A stretch of DNA of 64,000 bases from Candidatus Woesearchaeota archaeon (GCA_030651135.1 JAUSCS010000010.1:1-64000); one strand, 5' to 3'; numbered from the stretch's first letter, positions 18,201-26,831 are shown. Made by a program: numbers and translations. The notes: generated by a model from the letters alone, not told the origin.

Positions 18201-18451
18201 AATTTTTCAGAAATTTCTTGGATCTGATATGGAACAATCTGCCATACATGATTTTGGGTGTTGCGCATTTCTTGGCATGCAGACATGCTGACTTTACATG
18301 CGGTACAATACCGACAGGTGGGTGGAATGTAGCATGCGGAATAAGCGGCGTTGCCTTGGCTATATTAGACTGGGAAGACGTATCAGATTCGCCTTTCAGC
18401 TTCGATAATTATAACCCTGACTTAGGAGGAACGGATTACTGCAGCAGCTAA
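15233..18451 (+). CDS. Large secreted protein with Ig-like repeats and Cys-rich membrane-associated C-terminus
   Basis: A 1072-residue exported protein. Residues about 8-34 form a signal peptide or anchor. Boundaries of the type VD(N/S/T)-x-AP recur near residues 133, 246, 364, 480 and 589, marking modules of about 110-118 residues with Ig-like strand patterns and paired Cys. After a short coiled coil (residues about 724-748) come three or more hydrophobic segments (WLGIIYGIAGML, AIVWAILAVLYAIFG, and LIWNNLPYMILGVAHFL) and a domain with about ten Cys (ACLCLPGY, CMYRSC, NCELAYSEREC). It probably stands on the outer face of the membrane. The function is unknown; downstream genes form an operon with it. 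Confidence 0.75.
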   Translation: MMNKKHIKNYIVFIASFLIFLILTLPFYIANVFATGITVKSIYGSNGVQGYRKATDSTNVDVDAQIDGDSSIAPSQVTFGVGDVFSSCRNMGASFNCSYRSSSFTIDAKSYSYTIHLYDDNSTEVITAPATTTVDNIAPTAAIDVLQNGTNANSNISVTYSVTDTACADSSCTGKCSGIKEIKLYKYDAANLIETIPVNTADCSNEATISRAASLFNYGNGSTQACLVAYDNIGQSSSLMCDVFIVDSSDPQISSLQILSNGEAVTYVGSSGVIADVSVQITDSGTGINANSVRAGFSQINPSYASLVYATATGGSCELVSGIYYCTWNSININATSGVSINFYAEDNAGNNGSATLTYSFMADSSAPSVTYIGTNRSYGNLSYASGLYTGTVKAVITESGSGLEKENVKLNFQDIGGATSVAATNCSSSASTYTCTWDDIDFSAADISTEDEKKIWVDSIKDSTENEAAGLTYGKVKVDKTAPVISNIYNISSSGICATSNDELTFYAAVEDNSGIAPSFIVNASPISSLGDIIGSCVNISSSTWNCSAAVQSLYSTAIETTVNVYAKDFAGNDASAIAPVTICQLTDTTSPPELVSSSVGTLIPSVGIDRRIVSQTYATIFVPLSLTLQPNSEILSMDVDVGNCTSDYLAADPYVMNEFSTEPYVVFKISGDLSDVDSPISIDCKLNLNMRNGNLIYAKPEVEEFSVSIPLYNNALGTVDDSVQDKLDSINSEIDDLEKDIEKWEQWNKWLGIIYGIAGMLQRIDQILQAIKAIVWAILAVLYAIFGWCCATVLDGIWTAICNPITGYHSFMQVIWPTGFKNIGPLQAAFKIIGMIYTCKLCDFGTWVNIGLQSVPALKEGGGDVNVGNQFREQDPVSTRGTSDVTTAFGKIWSGGGAVSNTVNYPVETGQWLYDPYKSIHYAQACLCLPGYVYNLKKDRQIKCMYRSCIEDAAAQGLPTTNCELAYSERECLYVESAAYKLHGIAKQFFRNFLDLIWNNLPYMILGVAHFLACRHADFTCGTIPTGGWNVACGISGVALAILDWEDVSDSPFSFDNYNPDLGGTDYCSS

Positions 18452-18546
18452 TTAGAAAAATAAATCTGCAAAAAACAAAAAGATTTGTAAAGTAGAGTTA
18501 ACAAATTGTTAAGTAGGGTTAACAAAATACAAACAAGCATTAAAAA

Positions 18547-19119
18547 ATGAAAAAAACAATTTCAATAACATTGGCCATAATGTTTTTATTAGCCATAATG
18601 CCGGCAACATTCTCAACTTATGAAATTTCAGACTGGTATGCTGTTGAAGACTGGGAGCTTGAAGTCTGCTCGAAATGGGGCGGAACAGATGAGGCGCAAC
18701 GCGGATCAGCAACCTCGGATATTTACTTATCGCAGCTTACAGTAGCGTTGCAAGCGGAAAAAACAGCATTTCCTGACAACACAACATTATATGAAGTTTC
18801 ATATTACATCCAGCCGTTCAGCGAAGATATACAATTCGCAATCAAGCTTGCCAATTCGCAGAATGACACGGATTACGATATTGTTACTGTCACAACAGCT
18901 TCAATCTCAGCAGGCGCTTCTGGGTTTACTGCCTTCTACTCTGATGAATTTTTTGATTTGGCAAAAATAGGCTATGGCGACTCAAGTTCATCAGGCCCGG
19001 AAAATATTTTAACTGTCCCCATATTGAACCAAACAGCAACTTACACAGGCGGACCTTCAGGATCAGGCGGAAGCACAGGAACCAGCACTGGAGGAGGAAG
19101 TGCATGGACAGATTGGTAA
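18547..19119 (+). CDS. Secreted hypothetical protein, 190 aa
   Basis: Signal peptide at residues 1-23 (MKKTISITLAIMFLLAIMPA), a beta-rich domain, and a flexible tail of Gly, Ser and Thr (GGPSGSGGSTGTSTGGG) ending in AWTDW. Tails like this often carry glycans or serve as spacers to an aromatic sorting or docking end. It lies between the large Ig-repeat protein and a polytopic membrane protein and is likely part of the same exported assembly. No family recognised. Confidence 0.65.
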   Translation: MKKTISITLAIMFLLAIMPATFSTYEISDWYAVEDWELEVCSKWGGTDEAQRGSATSDIYLSQLTVALQAEKTAFPDNTTLYEVSYYIQPFSEDIQFAIKLANSQNDTDYDIVTVTTASISAGASGFTAFYSDEFFDLAKIGYGDSSSSGPENILTVPILNQTATYTGGPSGSGGSTGTSTGGGSAWTDW

Positions 19120-19132
19120 AAAAGAGGCAACA

Positions 19133-19942
19133 ATGAAAAGCAGGATTATCAAAAAAATAGGGAAAAGCTCATTTATTGAAAGCTTTAGAAAGCCAAAAGC
19201 ATTGCTTTACAATGTTCTGCTTGATATAGCCATTATAGTTGTCATACTTTTGCTTTTGAAGCTCCTCTCTGTTGTTTTAAGCAATCAGCTCTCTTTATCA
19301 AGCATCATAAATCCTACGCTTGAAAAAATACTGTCTTATGCTTCAGGCATTAACAGAGATGTTTCCTTTACAGACTTAGATTTGTTCAATTTGCAGTTTA
19401 TTGTAAAATTATTTTTTAAGGCGCTGGCAACATTGTTTTTATTTTTCATAATTTTTGTGCTTGTAATTTCGGCATTTAAATCTGTTCAGTGGAGTAGGAT
19501 ATTAAAGCAGAAATTAAGCAGAGCATTTTTTATAAAATTTTTATCAACAGATTTAATCTGGCATCTGCTTTGGCTGATTCTGATCATCATCACAGCATTC
19601 ATATTTAAAATCATGATTTCAGCTTACTTGATTATTATTGAAATTATTTTATTTTTATATTTCACAGCAATACTTCATTCAATTTTCAGCAAAGACAAAA
19701 AAATATTTGCAATGATGAAAGAAGCTGTTAAGATCGGAGTTTTAAAATTTTATTATTTCCTTCTGCCTGTATCAGCTATAATTGCAATTCCCCTGGCTTT
19801 GTCATATCTTTTTGGCTTTTTATATTCAATCAGCAGATGGAATTTTCTGATTCTTATTGCAATCTTAATCATCCTGTTTTATCTCTCATGGAGCAGAATA
19901 TATTTTTCACTGGCTGCAGGAAAGGCGGCATCAAAATGCTGA
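19133..19942 (+). CDS. Polytopic membrane protein, 269 aa
   Basis: About six hydrophobic helices separated by short Lys-rich loops. An AGAGGC ribosome binding site precedes the ATG at 19133, so the longer frame upstream is not needed. No catalytic motif visible. Its last seven bases overlap the start of the next gene. The layout suggests the inner-membrane platform or glycan-modifying partner of the exported proteins around it; this is inferred from context only. Confidence 0.65.
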   Translation: MKSRIIKKIGKSSFIESFRKPKALLYNVLLDIAIIVVILLLLKLLSVVLSNQLSLSSIINPTLEKILSYASGINRDVSFTDLDLFNLQFIVKLFFKALATLFLFFIIFVLVISAFKSVQWSRILKQKLSRAFFIKFLSTDLIWHLLWLILIIITAFIFKIMISAYLIIIEIILFLYFTAILHSIFSKDKKIFAMMKEAVKIGVLKFYYFLLPVSAIIAIPLALSYLFGFLYSISRWNFLILIAILIILFYLSWSRIYFSLAAGKAASKC

Positions 19943-22173
19943 ACAAAAAATCCCAGATCACAGCATTCATGATAGTCGGGCTTATATTAGTTATTGCAGC
20001 AGGCACTTTAATCTATTTTATATCGCTGCAAGCCAAAGCCCCATCTCAAACTCAGGCTGAAAGGGTAATCGAGAAAGTGCCTGTTGAAATGCAGCCAATA
20101 AAAGAATATGTTGAAGCATGCATTGACAAGACTGCAACTGAAGCATTAACTAAATTAGGCGAGCATGGCGGATATATTGACCCCGCTGATTCAACGTTAA
20201 GCGGTGTAAATCTTGACTTGGACAAGGCGATGTCTGATCCAACAAGTTCAGATGCTGTCAGCTTATCATCCAATTCCCTAAACCCAGTTCCATACTGGTG
20301 GTATTTAGCTACTGATAATAAATGCGTAAACTGCACTGTTTCATCACTTGCGCCTTCTCTGGATAATGTAGCTTTGCAGCTGAGCAACTACATCAACAGG
20401 AATTTAAACCCATGCTTGCAGGATTTTGATGTCTTCAAGAAACAGGGCTTTACTTTTAATTTAAAAACCATTAAAACCGAGACAACAATAGCAAGAGACA
20501 ATCTTGTTGTTTATGTCGAATATCCGATGGAGATTGCAAAAAACAATATAACAAGGCAGATAAAACAGTTTCAGACTAAAATAGATATTGACCTCAGAAA
20601 GATATTTACAATTGCAGCTTCTCTGGCGATAAATGAGGCGAACAACCAGAGCATTGAAAGTATTTTAAAGCTTTTAATAAGCTCTTATGGCGGCGCTGAT
20701 TTCAATAAGCTGCCTCCAACATACTGGAGAGATGATAAGTTTTACACAGTAACATGGGACTTTACATCAGTTAATCAGAAAATACAGCAGTATGTTTTGC
20801 CATATACAAATCTAATCAGGGTAAATGGAACAGCAAATGCAACATTGATAACAAGCCCCGGCGAACAAGGCCTTTACAATGCCCTCTTCCTTGATGCGCT
20901 CGACCAAAAATATCCAAACATCAGCGTTGATTACTCGTACTTGAACTGGAACTATTATTTTGACATCAATCCGCAGCCATTAAAGCCCGTAGTGGACAAG
21001 CAAAGCTTTCCAATTACAGGCACAACGCAGACAAACACTTATGAATTCTTCTATGACATTTCATATCCTGTTGTGGTTACCATATTTGACAAAAATGCCC
21101 TGAGAAACAAAGGATACAGGTTTATGTTTGCATTGGAAGGCAATTTAAGGGACAATAAAGATTTGTTGGAATGGCATCTTGGCAAAGGCACAATTGGAAT
21201 TTATGATTACAATTTAGTTGAATATGGCATAAATGAAAATAGAAGTTCAAGTTATGATGTTTTTGACCCAACCACAAATACAACATATACTGTAACAGTG
21301 CCTAATGTGACGAGAACATTGTTCTGCAATGAAAATCAAAGAATAAGCGGCGAGGTAAAAATAATTGCGTATAATAGCTCATCATACCAATCATTAGAGG
21401 GAGTTTCCATAACTTTTGGCTGCGGCGATTATTCTGCATGCCCTTATGATGCTACGCAGCGCAATCTGACAACGAATAAATCCTCTTGGGTAGGAAAATT
21501 GCCAGTATGTGATGGCGGCTACTTATTGCTCGAGAAAGACGGTTTTATCCCAAAAGCAACTCTCTTAACAACCCTGCCTAATAAAGGCGCTAATGTAACA
21601 GTTGAAATGGATGAATTCAAATACTTCAATGTGAGTGTAAAGAAAAAATTAGTCGATTTAGTTAATGGCACTGGCATTGGCCAAGCTCAGTCCCTCACTT
21701 CAGATGAGCTTCTTATAATGAGTATAAGCAAGGTAAAGGAAGATATTTTCGATCAGGAGCTTCAGCAAGTTATTATTGTTGATTACAGCAATGCAACAGT
21801 TACAACAGACACTCAGCAGATAAGGCTTGTTCCTGGAAAATACGAAGTTACAGCAACCTACCTTGACAAAAGAGGATTCATAATTCAAAAAGAATGCAAG
21901 CACATCTGCGAATGCTGGCACTGCCTCTGCGTTGATGAAAAAATACCTGACCGCGACATCAATGTAACTCCTGCTCCATTGGGCGGGTTGTACCTCAATA
22001 ACAACACAGGCAGCTGGTATATTGGATCATGGAATCTCTACAACAACGATAATCTGGAAATGTATATTATTACAGTTCCAAAGCCAGGCTGCGTTGATGA
22101 CATGGATGTATTGGGCAAGATAGAAGAATATTCAGAGACATACAGATCAGCTATTGAGCCGAAGTTTTCTTAA
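19936..22173 (+). CDS. Large exported protein with pilin-like N-terminus
   Basis: A 745-residue protein beginning MLNKKSQITAFMIVGLILV, a positively charged stub followed by one hydrophobic helix in the style of archaeal pilin-type signals. The rest is extracellular, with several Asn-Xaa-Thr/Ser sequons and few Cys until the end. Around residues 510-560 a segment (GVSITFGCGD and ATLLTTLP) resembles carboxypeptidase-regulatory/PEGA-like beta sandwiches. A CKHICECWHCLC cluster lies near residue 655. It could be the main subunit or tip of a surface structure made with the three preceding proteins. It overlaps the end of the convergent gene by four bases. Confidence 0.7.
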   Translation: MLNKKSQITAFMIVGLILVIAAGTLIYFISLQAKAPSQTQAERVIEKVPVEMQPIKEYVEACIDKTATEALTKLGEHGGYIDPADSTLSGVNLDLDKAMSDPTSSDAVSLSSNSLNPVPYWWYLATDNKCVNCTVSSLAPSLDNVALQLSNYINRNLNPCLQDFDVFKKQGFTFNLKTIKTETTIARDNLVVYVEYPMEIAKNNITRQIKQFQTKIDIDLRKIFTIAASLAINEANNQSIESILKLLISSYGGADFNKLPPTYWRDDKFYTVTWDFTSVNQKIQQYVLPYTNLIRVNGTANATLITSPGEQGLYNALFLDALDQKYPNISVDYSYLNWNYYFDINPQPLKPVVDKQSFPITGTTQTNTYEFFYDISYPVVVTIFDKNALRNKGYRFMFALEGNLRDNKDLLEWHLGKGTIGIYDYNLVEYGINENRSSSYDVFDPTTNTTYTVTVPNVTRTLFCNENQRISGEVKIIAYNSSSYQSLEGVSITFGCGDYSACPYDATQRNLTTNKSSWVGKLPVCDGGYLLLEKDGFIPKATLLTTLPNKGANVTVEMDEFKYFNVSVKKKLVDLVNGTGIGQAQSLTSDELLIMSISKVKEDIFDQELQQVIIVDYSNATVTTDTQQIRLVPGKYEVTATYLDKRGFIIQKECKHICECWHCLCVDEKIPDRDINVTPAPLGGLYLNNNTGSWYIGSWNLYNNDNLEMYIITVPKPGCVDDMDVLGKIEEYSETYRSAIEPKFS

Positions 22174-23093
22174 CCGCCTTCTATCATAGTTTTTATCTCT
22201 TCGCTTGTCTTTCCTTCTGCAACTGCATTTCTTATCGCGTTCAGAACATTATTATAAGAAGGAGTAAGCTCTTCGTTTATTGCAGTCGCAATCTGCTCAT
22301 TTGTCTTGCCTTCATCAACATAATCTATGATCCTGTCAAGCTTGCTTTTAGAAGTGGTTATTGTTATGTTATACATCTCCGCAATCTCGCTTGTCCTGTT
22401 CTCTGCGATCAGCTGCTGCGTCAATTCCAGCTTCTTCAATGTTTCACAGCTGTTTTTATAATAAGAATCAGTTATGTCTTCGCACATGCTGTAGTCGCCC
22501 ATTAAAATGAATGCAACATAGCAGGAATCCTTTGAAAACACTTTAGCTATTCTGCTGCAATAAACGCTGCTGTTGGCTGTTTCAGCAACTGCCCTGTAGC
22601 AGTCATCAATATCCCTTGAATCCTCTAATTTTATGCAATTGTCAGCAGCATCATCAGGGCTTCTTTTTGCCATTTCTTTTATTTTCTCGATTGTAATGCC
22701 TGAAGTTGGTGTAGGTGTTGGCACAGGAGTCGGAGCAGGTGTTGGCGTAGGCGCAGGTGTTGTTGTCGGCGTAGTCGGTGGAGTTGTCGGAGTAGTTGTT
22801 GGCGGCGGTGTTGGCGTAGGCTGCGTTGGCGGAATATAGCCAGGCTGCTCAGAAATCGGCTGCTTTTCAAGCGTTGTAATTAAAAAATAGGCTGCAAGCC
22901 CAATTACAATAAGGACAGATATTATGATCAGCAGCGGCATAAAGTTCGGCTTTCTGCTGACTGCCTGATCAATCGCCTCGTTCACAGCATTTATGTTATA
23001 GCCGTAATTAAGAAGATAGCTTTTAACCTGATCTTCTGTATAACCTCTTTTTAACTGCTCTTTTATGTACTTTACAAGCTTTGCATCAGCCAT
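22170..23093 (-). CDS. Single-pass membrane protein with Pro/Thr-rich stalk
   Basis: 307 residues. The N-terminal 50 residues form a small helical module (YIKEQLKRGYTEDQVKSYLL), of the kind found as short N- or C-terminal helical modules in DPANN proteins. A membrane helix follows at about residues 52-72 and a Pro/Thr stalk at about 85-130. The outer domain has several Cys (NCIKLEDSRDIDDC, YCSRI and CEDI). Near the C-terminus two more copies of the helical motif appear (YVDEGKTNEQIATAINEEL and AVAEGKTSEEIKTMI). It is therefore built with the same motif on both sides of the membrane. Function unknown. Confidence 0.7.
   Translation of the reverse strand: MADAKLVKYIKEQLKRGYTEDQVKSYLLNYGYNINAVNEAIDQAVSRKPNFMPLLIIISVLIVIGLAAYFLITTLEKQPISEQPGYIPPTQPTPTPPPTTTPTTPPTTPTTTPAPTPTPAPTPVPTPTPTSGITIEKIKEMAKRSPDDAADNCIKLEDSRDIDDCYRAVAETANSSVYCSRIAKVFSKDSCYVAFILMGDYSMCEDITDSYYKNSCETLKKLELTQQLIAENRTSEIAEMYNITITTSKSKLDRIIDYVDEGKTNEQIATAINEELTPSYNNVLNAIRNAVAEGKTSEEIKTMIEGG
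22706..22832 (-). repeat. Low-complexity coding repeat (Pro/Thr stalk)
   Basis: On the plus strand this is a run of GGNGTN/GTTGGN triplet pairs; on the coding strand it reads PTPTP/TTP. It is an in-frame, length-variable stalk, not an intergenic repeat. Confidence 0.8.
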
Positions 23094-23187
23094 TGGTTTT
23101 ATTTTAGTGTCTGGATATTTAAACGTTTTTGTTTAAACCGGTTTTTATACCAATAACTATTTATACAATTTGCTTATTTTAATTAGT

Positions 23188-23724
23188 ATGCTGGACAAAG
23201 TAAAGCAATTTGTTAATAAGGCGTTTAAGAAAAAGAATGTGGCCCATTTTGAAAGGACTATTTACTGGGTCAAATATTTGAAACCAGAAGCAGATGAAGC
23301 TATGTTGATTGCAGCATATGCCCACGATATTGAGAGAGCATTCAGAAAAGAAAACGCCGAAGAGAAAAGTTTTGCAAGCGGAGAAATTCTTGAAACTCAT
23401 CAAAAAGAAGGCGGGAAGATAATATACGATTTTTTAATTAAAGAAGGCGCTGATGAAAAATTCGCAAAAAGGGTTGAAGAGCTCATCTCAAAGCACGAAA
23501 ATGGCGGAACTGAAGACCAAAACATTATCAAAGACGCTGATTCTATAAGCTACTTTGAAAATAATGCAGAGAGGCATGTAAATTGGATTAAAACAAAAGG
23601 ATTTACAAAAGAAGAAATCAAAAGAAAATTTGATTGGATGTATGGCAGAATTTCATCTAAAAAAGCTAAAAAAATTGTACTCCCGATGTATAAAAAGGCT
23701 ATAAAATTGATGGGATCATATTAA
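23188..23724 (+). CDS. HD-domain phosphohydrolase
   Basis: A 178-residue HD-superfamily protein: a first His in the N-terminal helix (AHFERTIYWVKYL), the HD pair in AAYAHDIERAF, a third His in LETHQKEGG or SKHENGG, and the closing Asp in KDADSISYFE. Family members hydrolyse nucleotides, cyclic dinucleotides or phosphate esters with a bound metal. The DADSISYFE segment is like that of YedJ/YfbR-type small HD proteins. I chose the ATG at 23188; a TATA-like TATTTATAC lies about 25 bases before it. It is not in an operon. Confidence 0.8.
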   Translation: MLDKVKQFVNKAFKKKNVAHFERTIYWVKYLKPEADEAMLIAAYAHDIERAFRKENAEEKSFASGEILETHQKEGGKIIYDFLIKEGADEKFAKRVEELISKHENGGTEDQNIIKDADSISYFENNAERHVNWIKTKGFTKEEIKRKFDWMYGRISSKKAKKIVLPMYKKAIKLMGSY

Positions 23725-23754
23725 TTATTTAGTTTAAAACTATAAAAATAAAAC

Positions 23755-23907
23755 TTATTTTAGAATAAACCCGCACTTTAAGCACACATGTGCTTTCTTT
23801 CCTTCAATGTATTCTGTATTTATTCCGTACTCTATCTTAACCATGCATTTCGGGCACTTCGGCTCCAGATGCTCCACGCTATTAAAGAAATTGAATTCCA
23901 ACCCCAT
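23755..23907 (-). CDS. Small zinc-ribbon protein, 50 aa
   Basis: The frame from the ATG at 23907 to the TAA at 23755 encodes MGLEFNFFNSVEHLEPKCPK and continues with the pair CPKC and, 26 residues later, CLKC, a classic four-Cys zinc ribbon. Archaeal genomes carry many such mini-proteins, often of unknown role in transcription or RNA contacts. The gene is too short for most gene callers but the Cys spacing is strong evidence. Confidence 0.65.
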   Translation of the reverse strand: MGLEFNFFNSVEHLEPKCPKCMVKIEYGINTEYIEGKKAHVCLKCGFILK

Positions 23908-23975
23908 CAATTTAACTCTATAGTAAAATATGTATATAAAACTTTCGGAAAATTTGCTAAATCTTAAAAAGTATT

Positions 23976-24740
23976 TTATTCAGAGCAAGCAAGTTCACAT
24001 GAGGGTCCGGTTACCATTCCCTCATCATCATGAAATTTTCTAGGTCCTAACTTAATTTGGCTATCACGGTATTCTTTATAGAATTTCAGTTTCGCTGGCT
24101 CTATAGCAGACAACATATCAGAAACAACATCGTCTATCCATTTAAACGGATTTTTTTCAGCATATTGAAGCTCTTTTTGTTTAAACTTACCGTTGCACCA
24201 TTTTAGTATTTTATAAGATAAATCATCGATGATTGTATAATCATCACTATAACTTGGTCCTGTATCTCTGCTTGCAAGTTGTTCCATAACATAATAATGC
24301 AAAGCACTTGCTATGTCTGATGAATTATATGGTCTAAAACATCTGTTATCATCTGTTTCATGATGCAGGCTTTCAACAATTGCAACCTTGTTGTCTGCTA
24401 TAATGCAATGTAGCTTTTTTGGCCGCCTTGTGTAACAGAAAAAATATAAGTTACCAAATAATTGTATATCATGATGTCTTTCTCCGATAAGAGATGGTAG
24501 TGTCTCAGAAGCAGGCTTGCCTTTTCTTTCAACCACATACTTCTGAGTCAGAAATATTGTCTTTACACCATCTCTTGCCTTTTGTTGAACCATTTTAACA
24601 AATTCGTCTCTTCCATAAATATTCAAATTAAGCCACCCATCATGTACTATAAAAGAAACCTTTGCATCCTTAAGACACGTGTCTACCAAAGAACAGTATG
24701 AGTCTAGCGAAACACCTTTCTTTTCAGCCACCGCCCTCAT
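23976..24740 (-). CDS. Hypothetical protein, distantly PLD-like
   Basis: A 254-residue soluble protein. The segment KLHCIIADNKVAIVES near residues 108-123 has the shape of a phospholipase-D superfamily strand (H-x-x-I-x-D-x-x-x-A-x-x-x-S) but lacks the HKD lysine, so catalysis of the PLD type is doubtful. The N-terminal part, which predicts alternating strands and helices (VSFIVHDGWLNLNIYGRDEFVKM), also fits PLD-like folds seen in regulators such as TrmB. Family not established. Its codon use looks somewhat richer in A/T-ending codons than the neighbouring radical SAM gene. Confidence 0.5.
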   Translation of the reverse strand: MRAVAEKKGVSLDSYCSLVDTCLKDAKVSFIVHDGWLNLNIYGRDEFVKMVQQKARDGVKTIFLTQKYVVERKGKPASETLPSLIGERHHDIQLFGNLYFFCYTRRPKKLHCIIADNKVAIVESLHHETDDNRCFRPYNSSDIASALHYYVMEQLASRDTGPSYSDDYTIIDDLSYKILKWCNGKFKQKELQYAEKNPFKWIDDVVSDMLSAIEPAKLKFYKEYRDSQIKLGPRKFHDDEGMVTGPSCELACSE

Positions 24741-24805
24741 ATTTAAAGAGAATAATCATGAAATTAATAAGCTTTTCGGAAAAAGGCCAATGAATTTAGA
24801 GGTTG

Positions 24806-26251
24806 CTATAAGGAATGACTTGACACAGGGGCGTTAATTTTTAATTTGCTTCCTTCATAAGCAGTTTTAATGCGCTTCAGGTAATCCAAGTAAGACTTGT
24901 TCAGATTGAGCCATCTGCGGATTATCACCTTGCCAAGCAGCGTTGTATCGCAGTTTTTCGGAGCATACTTTTTCAGCCCTCCGAGGGCAGAAGAAACGCG
25001 GTTTATTGTTTGGTCATAAAACACATTTAATGCGCCTTTCAGCAGCTTTGTTGATGTGTAAAACTTTTTGTAAGAATCAATTATTCCCTGCTGCAATTCC
25101 ATGGGAGAAAGCAGTTTGGGCCTGAAAACAACATGCATTCCGTCATAATATTCCCATACCCTGTGCAGCAGCCTTTTTTGCGCTGCAAGCATATTATAGA
25201 CCGGAGTGCCTGGCAGCGGCGTAAGGATCGAGTATTGGACAGAGTCTATGTCCTGGGCATTGGAAAAGTCATTTGTAGCGTTGAATATGGACTTATCATC
25301 CTCGTCAGAGCCAAGCACAAACATGCCATGAATCTTTATTCCGTACTCGTGAAACCTTTTAATTGCGAGCACAATATCATCCAGAGATTGATTTTTTTTA
25401 TATCCTTTTAATGTCCTTGAATTGACTGATTCAAACCCGATAAAGACCCTGTCGCACCCTGCATCTGCCATTCTTTTAAGCAGCCTGTTGTCCTGTGCAG
25501 CATCGCATCTTACCTGAGCTGACCATTTAATTCCAAGGTTCTCTTTTGCAATGATGTTGAAAATTTCATAAGACCTTTGCTTGTCCGCGCAAAGATTATC
25601 ATCATAAAAGAATGCAGTTTTTGTTTTGATGTTTCTGAATTCTTTGATAACCTGCTCAGCGCTGTTCGTCCTGTACTTTCTGCCGAACATTGCAGTCACA
25701 GAGCAAAAATTGCATCCAAATGGGCATCCTCTTGATGTCATTATGGGAGTCATGCTCATTCCCTGATAATTTTTAAGAACTGTGAAATCCGGCGCTGGCA
25801 AGCTGCTCAAATCACTTAACTGCCTGGAATGAATGAATTTTTCTGATGAGCCATTTTTAATCAAATCCAGTATTACATCCTCGCCTTCCCCGATAACAAC
25901 ATTATCAGCATACTTGGCAGCCTCTTCTTTCATGAATGACGCATGTATGCCGCCTATTATCACTTTTCCCTCTGGCCTTGATGCCTTGAAATCCTTTGCA
26001 ATCTCATAGCCTCTCTCAATTGTTGATGTTAATCCGGTAATGCATAAGATATCAGCATCAAGCTCGTGCATGGCTACATCTCTTCCAAGAAGATTCTCAT
26101 TGTATACTCTTGCATTATATCCTTCATTCTTAAGCATTGTTGCAAGATATACCGGGCCGAGCAGCGGAAGCGTCATCTGGCTCGAGAACACATTTGCAGC
26201 TGATCCGCGGGGCTCTACAAATATTATTTTTTTGCTTTCTGTTTTTTCCAT
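24806..26251 (-). CDS. B12-binding-type radical SAM protein
   Basis: A 481-residue protein with the two-domain build of the BchE/hopanoid-biosynthesis type. Residues 1-140 form a Rossmann-like cobalamin-binding domain (IGGIHASF, NVVIGEGED) although the classic DxHxxG motif is not visible. The radical SAM motif GCPFGCNFC (Cys176, Cys180, Cys183) follows, with GFESVNSRTLKGYKK and LPGTPVYNML, blocks found in this group. The C-terminal 100 residues are helical. Members methylate or rearrange unactivated carbons, often of lipids or antibiotics; the substrate here is unknown. The gene is monocistronic. Confidence 0.85.
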   Translation of the reverse strand: MEKTESKKIIFVEPRGSAANVFSSQMTLPLLGPVYLATMLKNEGYNARVYNENLLGRDVAMHELDADILCITGLTSTIERGYEIAKDFKASRPEGKVIIGGIHASFMKEEAAKYADNVVIGEGEDVILDLIKNGSSEKFIHSRQLSDLSSLPAPDFTVLKNYQGMSMTPIMTSRGCPFGCNFCSVTAMFGRKYRTNSAEQVIKEFRNIKTKTAFFYDDNLCADKQRSYEIFNIIAKENLGIKWSAQVRCDAAQDNRLLKRMADAGCDRVFIGFESVNSRTLKGYKKNQSLDDIVLAIKRFHEYGIKIHGMFVLGSDEDDKSIFNATNDFSNAQDIDSVQYSILTPLPGTPVYNMLAAQKRLLHRVWEYYDGMHVVFRPKLLSPMELQQGIIDSYKKFYTSTKLLKGALNVFYDQTINRVSSALGGLKKYAPKNCDTTLLGKVIIRRWLNLNKSYLDYLKRIKTAYEGSKLKINAPVSSHSL

Positions 26252-26394
26252 CTTTTTTGTTAAAGATTGAAATTCGCATATATAAATATTGTGAACGAGT
26301 GTCGATAAAAATAAAAGAAATCCGATAAATTCAGATGATGCAATAAAGAAAACTCAAATATAAGTCAATGGTTCAGATCGTTAATTAAAAGAAA

Positions 26395-26415
26395 AAAAAT
26401 AAAAAAAGCCCTTCA
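26395..26415 (-). terminator. T-tract after the dockerin gene
   Basis: On the minus strand, oligo-T follows a GGGC run immediately after the stop codon. Confidence 0.35.
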
Positions 26416-26760
26416 TTAGCACTTATTTCCCACAAAACCCGTTGAATTGGTTTGATTATAGCCCAGATAATAATTTGTGACTAATAAGGCATCTCCTGGT
26501 GTAATTTTTCCGTCTTTATTTGCATCAGCACAGCATTTATTGGGGGGTGTTGGTATTTTGCCAAGATACATGTTAAATATCATCGCGGCGTCTGTAGAGC
26601 TAATTACTTTATCAGAATTTACATCGCCAATTGTCGAATTTTTTATGCAACTCACTCTCTGTCCGCTTAAATAAGCGGCCTCTCCTGTTGTACTGCAAGC
26701 AGCAACAAAAAAAACAGCAAGAATCAGCGCTGCCATCAAAAACAAAGCGTTCCATTTCAT
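26416..26760 (-). CDS. Secreted lipoprotein with a dockerin type I domain
   Basis: A 114-residue protein. The N-terminal hydrophobic stretch ends in FFVAAC, a lipobox-like site that would place Cys at the mature N-terminus. The rest is one dockerin domain: two calcium-loop/F-hand repeats, GDVNSDKVISSTDAAMIFN and ADANKDGKITPGDALLVTN, separated by a Pro/Cys-containing loop. Dockerins bind cohesin domains on partner proteins. No cohesin is recognisable in the window. The AGGTG ribosome binding site spacing favours the ATG at 26760 over the one two codons upstream. Confidence 0.82.
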   Translation of the reverse strand: MKWNALFLMAALILAVFFVAACSTTGEAAYLSGQRVSCIKNSTIGDVNSDKVISSTDAAMIFNMYLGKIPTPPNKCCADANKDGKITPGDALLVTNYYLGYNQTNSTGFVGNKC

Positions 26761-26831
26761 ATTCATCACCTTTTTTAATTGATATCTTGTATTCTGGAAG
26801 AGGACATATATATACATTTCTGTTTTTCTAG

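Noticed and set aside
22679-22870. Short-period repeats that could suggest a CRISPR or satellite array
   Set aside because: The repeats are in-frame Pro/Thr codons of the stalk of the 307-residue membrane protein; there are no spacers and no constant repeat unit.
23135-23144. Palindrome AAACCGGTTT between divergent genes as an operator
   Set aside because: A single short palindrome with no second copy or clear relation to a TATA box; too weak to call.
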